From NCBI GenBank assembly GCA_021200075.1, contig JAJQGZ010000030.1, positions 1-22,361 on the forward strand: DNA of 22,361 nucleotides, given 5' to 3'. Each line of letters starts with the position of its first letter. Positions within the stretch are counted from its first letter, which is position 1. The DNA is from Clostridiales bacterium (GTDB lineage Bacteria; Bacillota; Clostridia; Oscillospirales; Acutalibacteraceae). Below, in pieces: positions 1 through 6,968 of this stretch. A model generated the notes under the pieces. That model was not told the origin of the DNA. It did not search any database and saw only the letters and a list, made by a program, of their open reading frames with translations. The translations under genes and the position numbers were made by a program.

Positions 1-1
1 C

Positions 2-169
2 CACAACGACACCGCCTCGTATAATTGGGATTGCTTAGGTGAGGACATTACCGTTGACGAAGCGGTTAAAAAGGTTGTCGTCGAATACGATATTGACGAA
101 GCAACGGCAAAAAAAGATGTCGACGCATTCGTAGCCCAGCTTAAAGAAAATTCACTTATTGAGGAATAA
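2..169 (+). CDS. PqqD-like protein, 3' end only
   Basis: This is the open reading frame that enters the window at its left edge and stops at TAA 167-169; only the last 55 residues are present. They read from HNDTASYNWDCLGEDITVDE through a helical stretch to the end KENSLIEE. The pattern of an N-x-T-A-x-x-x-W-x-x-L helix, then T-V-x-E-A-V, then a D-V-x-x-F-x-x-x-L-x-x-x-x-L-I ending, is that of the PqqD family, small winged-helix peptide-binding domains that present precursor peptides to radical-SAM enzymes or act as chaperones in RiPP pathways. Whether a radical-SAM partner lies upstream cannot be seen. The family call rests on the pattern only and the N-terminus is missing. Confidence 0.65.
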   Translation, partial: HNDTASYNWDCLGEDITVDEAVKKVVVEYDIDEATAKKDVDAFVAQLKENSLIEE

Positions 170-187
170 TTGCTTATACGGTAAAAA

Positions 188-226
188 ATCCGCCCGACTT
201 TATCAGACCGTCGGGCGGATTTCTAT
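188..226 (+). terminator. Rho-independent terminator of the PqqD-like gene
   Basis: An 11-base stem (AATCCGCCCGA at 188-198 and TCGGGCGGATT at 211-221) with a 12-base loop is followed by a T-rich tract. It begins 18 bases after the PqqD-like stop codon. It does not serve the minus-strand operon well, because that gene ends at 432. The remainder up to 431 holds no ORF or hairpin that I can support. Confidence 0.9.
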
Positions 227-431
227 ATTTTTTACTTCCGCTTAACGGCAGGAGGCTTTCCGCTTTTTAGTTGCCTACTTATCGGCAAGGCATTTCCAAG
301 TTCGTTATTGTACGCCTATATAAAAACACTATACAATTCATTTTCTATAAACTCTTTTACTTTTTCATCATTACATCTTCACCAGCTATTTTAAATCCTA
401 TTTTCAACAAGACTTTGGAGGTATATAGCTT

Positions 432-1394
432 CTATTCGTAATCAATTATCGACTGTGTTTCGGTAGTTTCGCTGTCGCCGACGGTTACTATTATTTCCGG
501 ATACCAGTTTGACGCAAAGCAGTATGGGTTTAATTCACCGTTTTCGTCATATATTATCTGCGGATAGCGTATCTGCGATTTTTCCTCTGCTGTGGCTTTG
601 TCCGTGGAGTCGTTTCTCAAAACTCCGACTACTACGAATCTGAAATTTTCCCTGTAATCGGTAGGGCAGGATATTGTCAGCAGAGTGTCCTGTTTTGTGA
701 GAGCTATTCCGGTGCTGTAAATAAATCGAGTTTCCAGCCTGTCGAAGAAGCTTGAATAGCTGTCGGCAGTCATTTTTTCCGTTACATTGTAGGGGAATAT
801 ATATCCGTCGTCGTCGGCGGCGACGGTGTTTGTGTAAAAAGCGCCGATAATTTTAAATCTGTAATCGTTATATAAATCCGAATATGTCATAAAACCTGTT
901 GTTGCATCGGAATTGTAAGCCTCTGCTGAGGAATAATAGGCTTCAAGCGAGCTGTCGTTGAGATATACCACGAAGTTAAACTGTTCGCTCCCCGCATTGT
1001 TTGCCTCTGCGTAGGGATAGGTGTCGTTTTCCTCGTCAAGTACGGGTGACGACAAGCCTGTTTCGTCGATATAAATATAGCCGACGGAGTTTGGATTTTC
1101 GCCGTAGGTATCGCAGTATTTTTCCATTATGCCGGTCGGAAATTCGACATCGGGATATTTGTTTTGATACGGCTTGAGATAAGCGATTTTCGATTGCTCC
1201 ACCGCATAGTTTATACCGAAGCCGGACGTTGTGATTACCACAATTACCGTAACGGCAATAACGGAATATTTTAACAGCTTTTTGTAATTGATATTGAGCT
1301 TTTTTACGCTCCCTTTTTTCTTTTTGCTTCGGTGATTTTTCGCCTTTATTGCGTTTGAAAGAGGGGAGGGAGCGTTTTTTGACTTGCTCCTCAT
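432..1394 (-). CDS. Sortase-B-like membrane protein lacking the catalytic His
   Basis: The 320-residue protein has a basic cytoplasmic head (residues 1-40), one membrane segment (about 42-58) and an extracellular domain. The domain reads like class B sortase: ENPNSVGYIYID (about 99-110) matches the family's N-x-D-x-V-G-W-I-x-I start, the helix around FFDRLETRFIYSTGI matches the stretch before the active site, and TLLTISC followed by FRFVVVGVL matches the Cys and Arg strands. C243 and R252 are therefore present. The usual Y-G-H-N segment carrying the catalytic His is absent; the only His in the protein is H21 in the cytoplasmic head. Transpeptidase activity is thus doubtful, and the protein may be a structural or regulatory sortase relative. 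It is the last gene of the minus-strand operon. Its ATG overlaps the preceding small ORF's TGA (ATGA), with GAGG 7 bases upstream. No terminator is evident after it. Confidence 0.6.
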   Translation of the reverse strand: MRSKSKNAPSPLSNAIKAKNHRSKKKKGSVKKLNINYKKLLKYSVIAVTVIVVITTSGFGINYAVEQSKIAYLKPYQNKYPDVEFPTGIMEKYCDTYGENPNSVGYIYIDETGLSSPVLDEENDTYPYAEANNAGSEQFNFVVYLNDSSLEAYYSSAEAYNSDATTGFMTYSDLYNDYRFKIIGAFYTNTVAADDDGYIFPYNVTEKMTADSYSSFFDRLETRFIYSTGIALTKQDTLLTISCPTDYRENFRFVVVGVLRNDSTDKATAEEKSQIRYPQIIYDENGELNPYCFASNWYPEIIVTVGDSETTETQSIIDYE

Positions 1395-1606
1395 TTTTTG
1401 TCCTCGTCGTCGCTTTTTGCAAAATCTATCGGAGTTCGGTTTTTTGAAGGAATTTCGGGGGAAACACCGCTTTTCTTCATCTCTTTTTTTATGCTGAAAG
1501 TCCTTTAATATGCTTTCAATATCGTCATAATTTTCAGAGCCTGTACCGTCAGGCGGAGTTGTATTCTCCTGTTCGGTCGGGATATTCGGCTTTTTTCATC
1601 GCTCAT
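1391..1606 (-). pseudogene. Small acidic/lysine-rich ORF with two offsetting frameshifts
   Basis: One base after the thiI stop, ATG 1606 opens MSDEK and then leaves frame. Adding one A to the A6 run (plus 1591-1596) gives a sensible continuation, KPNIPTEQENTTPPDG and onward to DDIESILKDFQHKK. Removing one A from the A7 run (plus 1484-1490) then leads into KKSGVSPEIPSKNRTPIDF, ending in SDDEDKK with TGA overlapping the start of the sortase-like gene. The span is 216 bases, so the two shifts cancel and an intact version would be 71 residues. I recognise no family; the composition is polar and disordered-looking. The ATGA junction suggests translational coupling to the sortase-like gene. The breaks may be real decay or homopolymer errors. 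Confidence 0.5.
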
Positions 1607-1607
1607 A

Positions 1608-2786
1608 TTATTTTACAACTGCCTTTTTAACATTATTTATCGCTTCGTCAATAAGCGTTTCAAGGTCGGGTATGGAGTTTTGCTGTGCAATTATTTCATC
1701 AATATGCGGCTTTGTTTTCGGGTGCTTTGGAGTGAAAACGGTACAGCAGTCTTCGTACGGCTGAATGGAGGTTTCAAAGGTGTCAATCTTTCTCGATATT
1801 GCTATTATCTCGTCCTTATCCATTCCTATGCACGGTCTGAACACGGGCATATTTACCGCACAGTTTGTGCAGGCGAGTGCGTTAATTGTTTGGCTTGCAA
1901 CCTGACCCACGCTTTCACCGGTGATAAGCGCCGAGCAGTTTTGCTCTGTTGCAAGGCGTTCGGCAATAATCATCATAATTCTGCGCATAATAACCGTAAA
2001 ATATTCCTCTTGGCAGTTATCCCTTATAGCCTCCTGGAGCTCTGTAAACGGAACTACAAATGTTGTGATAGCTCCGCAGTATTGCGCAACCTTTTTAAGA
2101 AGCTGCATTACTTTCATCTCGGCAAGCTCCGATGTATACGGCGGTGACGCAAAGTGAATGGAACAAAGCTCTATGCCTCTTTTCGCCATCATATACGAAG
2201 CGACGGGGGAGTCTATTCCTCCGCTGATAAGCACCATCGCTCTGCCGTTTGTACCTGTCGGCATACCTCCGGCACCCTTTATGTTGTTGCCCCTTATAAA
2301 GACGTAATTATCCCTGATTTCCACCGTTACCGTAATATCGGGGTTATGCACATCCACCTTTAAATTGCGGAATTTGCCGAGCAGGTAACCGCCGAGTTCC
2401 CTGCTTATTTCCGGCGATTTCATAGGGAATTTTTTGTCGGCTCTTTTTGTTTCCACTTTAAATGTCGAAGCGTCCTCAAGCTCCTCGGCAAGGTATTCGA
2501 CGGCTGTTTTCTTTATTGCGTCAAAATCCTTTTCGCATTTGCACGCACGGGAAAATGCGGCGATTCCGAATACCTTTGATATTCTTTCAACCGCTTGAGA
2601 CAAATCCGCCGTGTCGTCGGTCGGCTCAATCATAATTGTCGACTGACCCTTTGTACAATTAAAATTGCCGAGGTCGGAAATTCTCCTTTTTATATTCTTT
2701 ATCAGCTTGTCCTCAAAGGAGCTTCTGTTGAGCCCTTTAAGCGCAAGCTCGCCGTTTTTAATAAGTATTATTTCTTTGATTTCCAT
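1608..2786 (-). CDS. thiI: tRNA uracil 4-sulfurtransferase ThiI
   Basis: ThiI adenylates U8 of tRNA and transfers persulfide sulfur to make 4-thiouridine; in some organisms it also feeds thiazole synthesis. The 392-residue protein has the N-terminal ferredoxin-like/THUMP part (KNGELALKGLNRSSFEDKL, about 10-28, through about 165), then the PP-loop SGGIDSPVA at 188-196, and the later family signature PVFRPCIGMDKDEI and YEDCCTVFTPKHPKTKP. It ends without the rhodanese extension found in enterobacterial ThiI, as is usual in Bacilli and Clostridia, where a dedicated cysteine desulfurase supplies sulfur. That desulfurase is encoded 44 bases upstream in the same operon. The start ATG has a modest GAAAGAG sequence upstream. 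Confidence 0.97.
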   Translation of the reverse strand: MEIKEIILIKNGELALKGLNRSSFEDKLIKNIKRRISDLGNFNCTKGQSTIMIEPTDDTADLSQAVERISKVFGIAAFSRACKCEKDFDAIKKTAVEYLAEELEDASTFKVETKRADKKFPMKSPEISRELGGYLLGKFRNLKVDVHNPDITVTVEIRDNYVFIRGNNIKGAGGMPTGTNGRAMVLISGGIDSPVASYMMAKRGIELCSIHFASPPYTSELAEMKVMQLLKKVAQYCGAITTFVVPFTELQEAIRDNCQEEYFTVIMRRIMMIIAERLATEQNCSALITGESVGQVASQTINALACTNCAVNMPVFRPCIGMDKDEIIAISRKIDTFETSIQPYEDCCTVFTPKHPKTKPHIDEIIAQQNSIPDLETLIDEAINNVKKAVVK

Positions 2787-2830
2787 ATAGCGAAGCTCTT
2801 TCTTATATTATATTTATTTGCAGACTGAAT

Positions 2831-3979
2831 TTATTTTTCCGGATGAGATGCAATTAATTCGCCGAGCGCATCGCACAGAGCGTCTGCGTCCTCTTTTGTG
2901 CTGAAACGGGAAAAGCTGATTCTTATGCTCCTGTCAACGGTTTCGGGGCTTAATCCCATTGCGGTAAGAACATGGCTTCTTTTTCCCTTGGCACAGGCAG
3001 AACCGCTGCTTACATACACCCCGTATTTTGCCGAAAGCTCCTGAATAATCGTCTGGCTCATCATAAATGTGGGGACACGCAGATTTATGATGTACGGAGA
3101 AGCGGTTTCGTCATTGTTAAATTTGATATTGTCAATTTGCGCAAGCCTGCCTCTTGTGTAGGAATTGAGAGCGTGTATTTTCTCTTCTTGCTCTTTAATA
3201 TCGGGCAGAGCCTTTACCGCCGCCGCAAATCCGGCAATGAGCGGAGAACACTCGGTGCCGGGTCTTATCCTTTTTTCCTGCTCGCCGCCGTAGATTCTTG
3301 CAAAATTTTCAGCCGTCAGGTTGGTACTTTTGTTTATATATATTGCGCCTACACCTTTCGGCCCGTGTATTTTATGGGCCGTCACGGTCAGTAAATCCGC
3401 TTTCAGTCTGCTTGCGTTTATAGGCATTTTGCCGTAAGCCTGTACGCAGTCAATGTGTATCAGGGCAGGGGAGTTTGCCTTTTTAACAGCCATTGCAATA
3501 CTTTCAACAGGCAGTATTGTACCCACCTCGTTATTAATATACATAACGGAAACGAGTATTGTATTCCCGTCCACCGCATTGTAAATCTGTTCGGCAGTGA
3601 TATTGCCGCTTTTATCCGGCTTTAGGTAAACCGCTTCAAAGCCCTGTTTTTCAAGCTCCTGAATGCTTTGCAGTACGCTTTCGTGTTCTATAGCCGTGGT
3701 TACGATTTTGTTGCCGAGCCTTTTGCGTGCCTTTACCGCACCGAACAGAGCAAGGTTATTGGCTTCCGTCGCACCGGAAGTAAAATATATTTCCTCGCTT
3801 TTTGCGCCGATTGAATCCGCTATGCACTGCCTTGCAAGGATAAGCTCCTTTGCCGTCTCAACTCCGAGTCCGTGCAGGCTTGACGGATTGCCGTAGCATT
3901 CCGTCAGCATTTTTTCAACGGCTTTTACACATTCCGCACACGGCTTTGTCGTGGCTGAATTGTCAAGATATGCACTCAT
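2831..3979 (-). CDS. Cysteine desulfurase (NifS/IscS family)
   Basis: This PLP enzyme removes sulfur from cysteine as an enzyme persulfide. The 382-residue sequence begins with the family start YLDNSATTKP. It has His99 in EHES, Lys203 in TVTAHKIHGPKGVG as the Schiff-base lysine, and Cys329 in SSGSACAKGKRSHVL as the persulfide cysteine. The active-site loop is the short S-S-G-S-A-C type rather than the longer IscS loop, resembling the dedicated NifZ/YrvO-like desulfurases of Firmicutes that serve tRNA thiolation. Placement directly before thiI supports ThiI as sulfur acceptor. The start ATG overlaps the preceding HAD-NUDIX stop by four bases (3976-3979), so translation is probably coupled. A wider role in Fe-S assembly cannot be excluded. 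Confidence 0.96.
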   Translation of the reverse strand: MSAYLDNSATTKPCAECVKAVEKMLTECYGNPSSLHGLGVETAKELILARQCIADSIGAKSEEIYFTSGATEANNLALFGAVKARKRLGNKIVTTAIEHESVLQSIQELEKQGFEAVYLKPDKSGNITAEQIYNAVDGNTILVSVMYINNEVGTILPVESIAMAVKKANSPALIHIDCVQAYGKMPINASRLKADLLTVTAHKIHGPKGVGAIYINKSTNLTAENFARIYGGEQEKRIRPGTECSPLIAGFAAAVKALPDIKEQEEKIHALNSYTRGRLAQIDNIKFNNDETASPYIINLRVPTFMMSQTIIQELSAKYGVYVSSGSACAKGKRSHVLTAMGLSPETVDRSIRISFSRFSTKEDADALCDALGELIASHPEK

Positions 3980-5151
3980 AATCCTTTAAGTTCCTTTAGC
4001 TTTAAAATTCCCGCAATTGTTTTTGCATCTTTGATTTCGCCGGAAATTATTTTTGAAACGCATTTGTTAAACGGCACTTTCATAACATCTAAAAATTCGT
4101 CGTCATCAAGGCTTTGTTCGCCGAATGTCAGTCCCTCGGCACGGAATAATCTTATTATTTCACCGCAGTATCCGGGAGACGGATATACCTCGCCGAACGG
4201 CTCGAATATTTCCGCTTTTGCGCCGCATTCCTCTTTAAATTCTCTTACGGCGGCTTTCAGCGGATCCTCGCCCTTTTCAAGCTTGCCAGCGGGCAGTTCG
4301 AGTATCGTTTCTTTGTACGGATAGCGAAATTGCCTTACAAGTATAACTTCATTTTCATCAGTCAAGCCGATAATCGCAACGCCACCCGGGTGGTCTACAA
4401 CCTCTCGGTATGCCGTTTCTCCGTCTGCAAGCGTTACCGTATCATTATGTACGGTTATTATCGTTCCGTTAAAAATTCCCTGAATATCCTCGGTCTGCTC
4501 ATAATAGCCGAGAGCTACCGAGAGAATATCGCTCGGCTTGTCAAGTATGTATTTTGCGCCGGCTCCGGTAAATTCTATTCGAGAGCCGTAGCCCCACATA
4601 ACCCCCGCAGCGTTGATTATATTGGCTTTTGCTCCGCCAATATCGTAGCATTTGTCGCCAACCATTAATATTTCATTTCCGGGTACGGCTAATTCCTTTG
4701 CGCATCGGGATATTATATTAGCCTTTGACTCGCAGTCGGCGGTGAATGATACTCCACATATCGAATCAAAATACGACCTGATATTGAAATAATCAAGCAG
4801 AGCTTCTATATAATCCTGCGGCTTTGACGATGCGATGCCGAGCTTTAAATCCTCGTTTTTCAAAGCGATAAGAAGCTCTTTAATGCCTGGGTAAAGCTCG
4901 CTTTCAAGCAGACCTTTATTTGTGTATCTTTCCCTGAATTTTTTAACAAGTTCGTCAGCCTGCGTGGGGTCTGCGCCGAATTTTTCCTGAAAAGTTACGA
5001 GCAGCGGCGGGCCTATAAAGCAGGACAGCTCCGTATATTCCGGTGCGTCGTAGCCGTAGGCGTCAAGCGCATATTTTGCACTTTTCATAACACCCTCGCC
5101 GGTGTCGCAAAGAGTTCCGTCAAAGTCGAAGATTACAGCGTTATATTTCAT
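3976..5151 (-). CDS. HAD phosphatase fused to NUDIX hydrolase
   Basis: The single 391-residue reading frame joins two enzymes. Residues 1 to about 213 form a HAD hydrolase of the phosphoglycolate-phosphatase/5'-nucleotidase type: D9 and D11 in DFDGT, the S109-K110 region in GIASSKP, and the acidic motif MVGDKCYDIGGAK with D166 and D170, then GVMWGYGS. Residues about 225-391 form an ADP-ribose-pyrophosphatase-like NUDIX domain, with ILVRQFRYPYKETILELPAG leading into a complete Nudix box from G289 to about 311 (E295, R303-E304, E307-E308, G310). The domains could act in sequence, for example NUDIX cleaving ADP-ribose or a dinucleotide and HAD removing phosphate, but that is inference. The gene overlaps both neighbours by four bases (5148-5151 and 3976-3979). 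Confidence 0.9.
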   Translation of the reverse strand: MKYNAVIFDFDGTLCDTGEGVMKSAKYALDAYGYDAPEYTELSCFIGPPLLVTFQEKFGADPTQADELVKKFRERYTNKGLLESELYPGIKELLIALKNEDLKLGIASSKPQDYIEALLDYFNIRSYFDSICGVSFTADCESKANIISRCAKELAVPGNEILMVGDKCYDIGGAKANIINAAGVMWGYGSRIEFTGAGAKYILDKPSDILSVALGYYEQTEDIQGIFNGTIITVHNDTVTLADGETAYREVVDHPGGVAIIGLTDENEVILVRQFRYPYKETILELPAGKLEKGEDPLKAAVREFKEECGAKAEIFEPFGEVYPSPGYCGEIIRLFRAEGLTFGEQSLDDDEFLDVMKVPFNKCVSKIISGEIKDAKTIAGILKLKELKGL

Positions 5152-5537
5152 ATACCGTTCACCCTTTTCATAAATTTCTCTGTCAAAACAACAAATCTCT
5201 CCACAGTGCCTTTTCCTACTATATCCCCCTTGCCGTCCTTTGCGTATACGGAGAATACAAGCCTTCTGCCGTCGGTTTCAGCAAGCTCGGCAAAAGCCGT
5301 AACGGTTTCTCCTATTGGGATGGCTTTATCGTGGGAGACGGAAATTTTTGTCCCCACGCTTGTTTCGCCCTCGTCAAGTATCGGCTCGCAGACTTTGCAG
5401 GTTGCGCCCTCCATCAGCGCAATCATCATAGGTGTTGCAAAAACCTCCAAATAACCCGAACCTGCCGCAGACGCAACATTGGATGAATTTACCGCAGTAC
5501 TCAGCTCGGCGCTGAGCTTTTCTGTTGTTGTTTTCAT
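5148..5537 (-). CDS. FlK-like hotdog thioesterase
   Basis: The 129-residue single-domain hotdog protein resembles fluoroacetyl-CoA thioesterase FlK and its many uncharacterised bacterial relatives, which hydrolyse short acyl-CoAs. The FlK catalytic triad Thr42, Glu50, His76 is matched here by T35, E43 and H69, all with a constant offset of seven, in EVFATPMMIALMEGA and SVGTKISVSHDKAIPIG. I place the start at ATG 5537, because GAGAAG (5545-5550) sits 7 bases upstream. The longer frame from a TTG at 5552 would place the start inside this ribosome binding site. It is the first gene of the minus-strand operon. The physiological substrate is unknown and fluoroacetate is not implied. Confidence 0.88.
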   Translation of the reverse strand: MKTTTEKLSAELSTAVNSSNVASAAGSGYLEVFATPMMIALMEGATCKVCEPILDEGETSVGTKISVSHDKAIPIGETVTAFAELAETDGRRLVFSVYAKDGKGDIVGKGTVERFVVLTEKFMKRVNGI

Positions 5538-5570
5538 AAATTTACTTCTCAAAAGTGTATTGGTCTAAAT

Positions 5571-5599
5571 AGTATAGCATAAAAATTTAATATATACAA
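5571..5599 (-). promoter_or_regulatory. Promoter of the minus-strand thioesterase-to-sortase operon
   Basis: On the minus strand, -35 TTGTAT (5594-5599) and -10 TATACT (5571-5576) are separated by exactly 17 bases. The start codon at 5537 lies about 30 bases beyond the -10. No other comparable promoter is seen before the next five genes, whose spacing is -4, -4, 44, 1 and -4 bases. Confidence 0.75.
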
Positions 5600-5670
5600 C
5601 CAAAAAGAATTGTGCTAAAATATAAAAATGAACAAAAAACGGAATTTAATATTGAAATTCAGGTGATTTT

Positions 5671-6432
5671 ATGAAATCCGAAGTAAAGAGAATTTATACC
5701 CTTGATGAGCTTAGGGGCTTTGCAATACTGTGTATGGTTGTTCACCACTCGTTTCTTGATGTCGGCGATGTTCTCGGTCTCAGCTGGGGATATACCGTAT
5801 TTGACGCACTTTGCTTATTCCAACCGATTTTTTGGGCGATATTCATAGTTATATCGGGTATATGCTCACGCCTTTCAAGGAATACGATTAAGAGGGGATT
5901 TATAGTTCTTGCCGGCGGTATTGCGGTAACAATAGTTACGGCTGTTATTATGCCGCTTCTCGGCTTTACCGGAGCGGAGATATATTTCGGCATTCTTCAC
6001 TGTCTCGGCTGTTCGATGATAATAACCGGACTTCTTATGCCGATTATAAAGAAAATTGATTACAGAATCGGCGCAGTTATTTGCCTTATACTCTTTTTCT
6101 TTACATATGGAATAAATGCGGGTACAATGTGCTTCGGCTTGATTGATTTGCCGCAAAGCTGGTATCAATATGATTTTCTCGCACCGTTGGGAGTTTTCTC
6201 TTCATCTTTCCAAAGTGCCGATTATTTTTCGCTGATTCCGTGGCTCTTTATGTTTTTATTCGGCTCATTTTTAGGCAAGCTTGCTCTCAACGGAAAGTTT
6301 CCCGAGGGTATGTATAAAAAACACAGTAAGTTCCTCTGCCTTGTCGGCAAAAACAGCTTGTGGATATATCTGCTCCACCAGCCGATTTTGTATGCGATTA
6401 TGTTTGTAATCGCCGTAATTTCCGCACTGTAA
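5671..6432 (+). CDS. DUF1624 / heparan-alpha-glucosaminide N-acetyltransferase-like membrane protein
   Basis: The 253-residue protein starts with TLDELRGFAILCMVVHHSFLD, the family's first helix with an R-G and an H-H pair. It continues with about seven hydrophobic helices, including FIVLAGGIAVTIVTAVIMPL and a segment with FGILHCLGCSMII that holds the conserved His of this group. The last helix carries SLWIYLLHQPILYAI. This is the HGSNAT/DUF1624 family of integral membrane acyltransferases, which move acetyl or other acyl groups across the membrane onto sugars. The actual acceptor is not known. The ribosome binding site is AGGTG just upstream of ATG 5671. It is divergent from the operon at 432-5537 and appears monocistronic, ending before a hairpin at 6481. 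Confidence 0.85.
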   Translation: MKSEVKRIYTLDELRGFAILCMVVHHSFLDVGDVLGLSWGYTVFDALCLFQPIFWAIFIVISGICSRLSRNTIKRGFIVLAGGIAVTIVTAVIMPLLGFTGAEIYFGILHCLGCSMIITGLLMPIIKKIDYRIGAVICLILFFFTYGINAGTMCFGLIDLPQSWYQYDFLAPLGVFSSSFQSADYFSLIPWLFMFLFGSFLGKLALNGKFPEGMYKKHSKFLCLVGKNSLWIYLLHQPILYAIMFVIAVISAL

Positions 6433-6445
6433 CAATATAGCTGAA

Positions 6446-6475
6446 TAAGTAAATACAGTATAAGTAAATACAGTA
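6446..6475. repeat. Perfect 15-bp tandem duplication
   Basis: TAAGTAAATACAGTA occurs twice back to back (6446-6460 and 6461-6475), 14 bases after the acyltransferase stop codon. It lies between that stop and the hairpin at 6481-6531. Confidence 0.95.
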
Positions 6476-6480
6476 AAAGG

Positions 6481-6531
6481 AAAAGCACGACGCCGCTCAT
6501 ACCGTCATAGTATGAATAGGTGCGTGCTTTT
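6481..6531. terminator. Bidirectional hairpin between convergent genes
   Basis: AAAAGCACG (6481-6489) pairs with CGTGCTTTT (6523-6531), and inside it CATAC pairs with GTATG. The outer stem ends in T runs on both strands, so it can end the acyltransferase transcript on the plus strand and the HTH-gene transcript on the minus strand. The long loop is unusual for a simple terminator. Confidence 0.6.
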
Positions 6532-6539
6532 CAGTTGTT

Positions 6540-6598
6540 GGCGGCAGTGGCGTATGCCCTGAGAGTAGCTGCCGCCGTATCGGCTGTTTATATAGCCG
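6540..6598. other. Two further hairpins in the convergent intergenic region
   Basis: GGCGGCAG (6540-6547) pairs with CTGCCGCC (6569-6576), and CGGCT (6581-6585) pairs with AGCCG (6594-6598). With the hairpin at 6481-6531 they form three adjacent stems within 120 bases. I cannot match this to a known RNA family. A structured RNA on either strand, or the remnant of a small element, are both possible. Confidence 0.4.
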
Positions 6599-6644
6599 TA
6601 TGGCAACACTGCGTGCGGAGGTATGCATTACGGCATAGGGGAGC

Positions 6645-6968
6645 TTACTGCAAATTCAGCCATTGCTCGTTGGTTTTCTTTACGGAATAATAGCAATAGG
6701 TCATTATTTTTTTAGCTATCGCTTTGCCCGATGCAATGTGTTTGCTCACGGTCGGCTGAGAAATTTTAAGCTCCCTTGCAATTTCCGTCTGAGATTTCCT
6801 TTGAACATAAAAAAGCCGCAGGCAAACGCTCTGCTTTTCCGTAAGCTCATTTTTTACGATTATCGGCAAAACTTCGGTCAACGCATTTTTCATTATTTCC
6901 TGTTCGTCGGCATCGTCGTTTTCAAAATAATCGCTGTCCGCAACGCATTCTTCAATAAAGCTTTTCAT
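6645..6968 (-). CDS. Sigma-70 region-4-like HTH protein, SOS-linked
   Basis: The 107-residue protein has an acidic N-terminal part (about 1-35) and a C-terminal helix-turn-helix: LTEKQSVCLRLFYVQRKSQ followed by TEIARELKISQPTVSKHI, the classic sigma region 4.2 layout (E-I-A-x-x-L-x-I-S-x-x-T-V-S-x-x). It lacks region 2, so it resembles the short sigma-like regulators of mobile elements and some Clostridia rather than a complete sigma factor. I choose ATG 6968 over ATG 6974, because AGGAAG lies 6 bases before the former and directly abuts the latter. The start overlaps the 3' end of the small upstream gene (stop at 6952). Transcription comes from the LexA-box promoter at 7305-7333. Target promoters are unknown. 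Confidence 0.7.
   Translation of the reverse strand: MKSFIEECVADSDYFENDDADEQEIMKNALTEVLPIIVKNELTEKQSVCLRLFYVQRKSQTEIARELKISQPTVSKHIASGKAIAKKIMTYCYYSVKKTNEQWLNLQ

Noticed and set aside
1036..1422. Minus-strand frame in the sortase-like gene beginning MQKATTRTKNEEQ
   Set aside because: It is an alternative frame of the sortase-like gene, rich in Arg and Lys; the sortase frame has a membrane segment and family motifs.
5600..5670. Promoter for the DUF1624 gene
   Set aside because: Several AT-rich hexamers occur but no -35/-10 pair with good spacing could be chosen.
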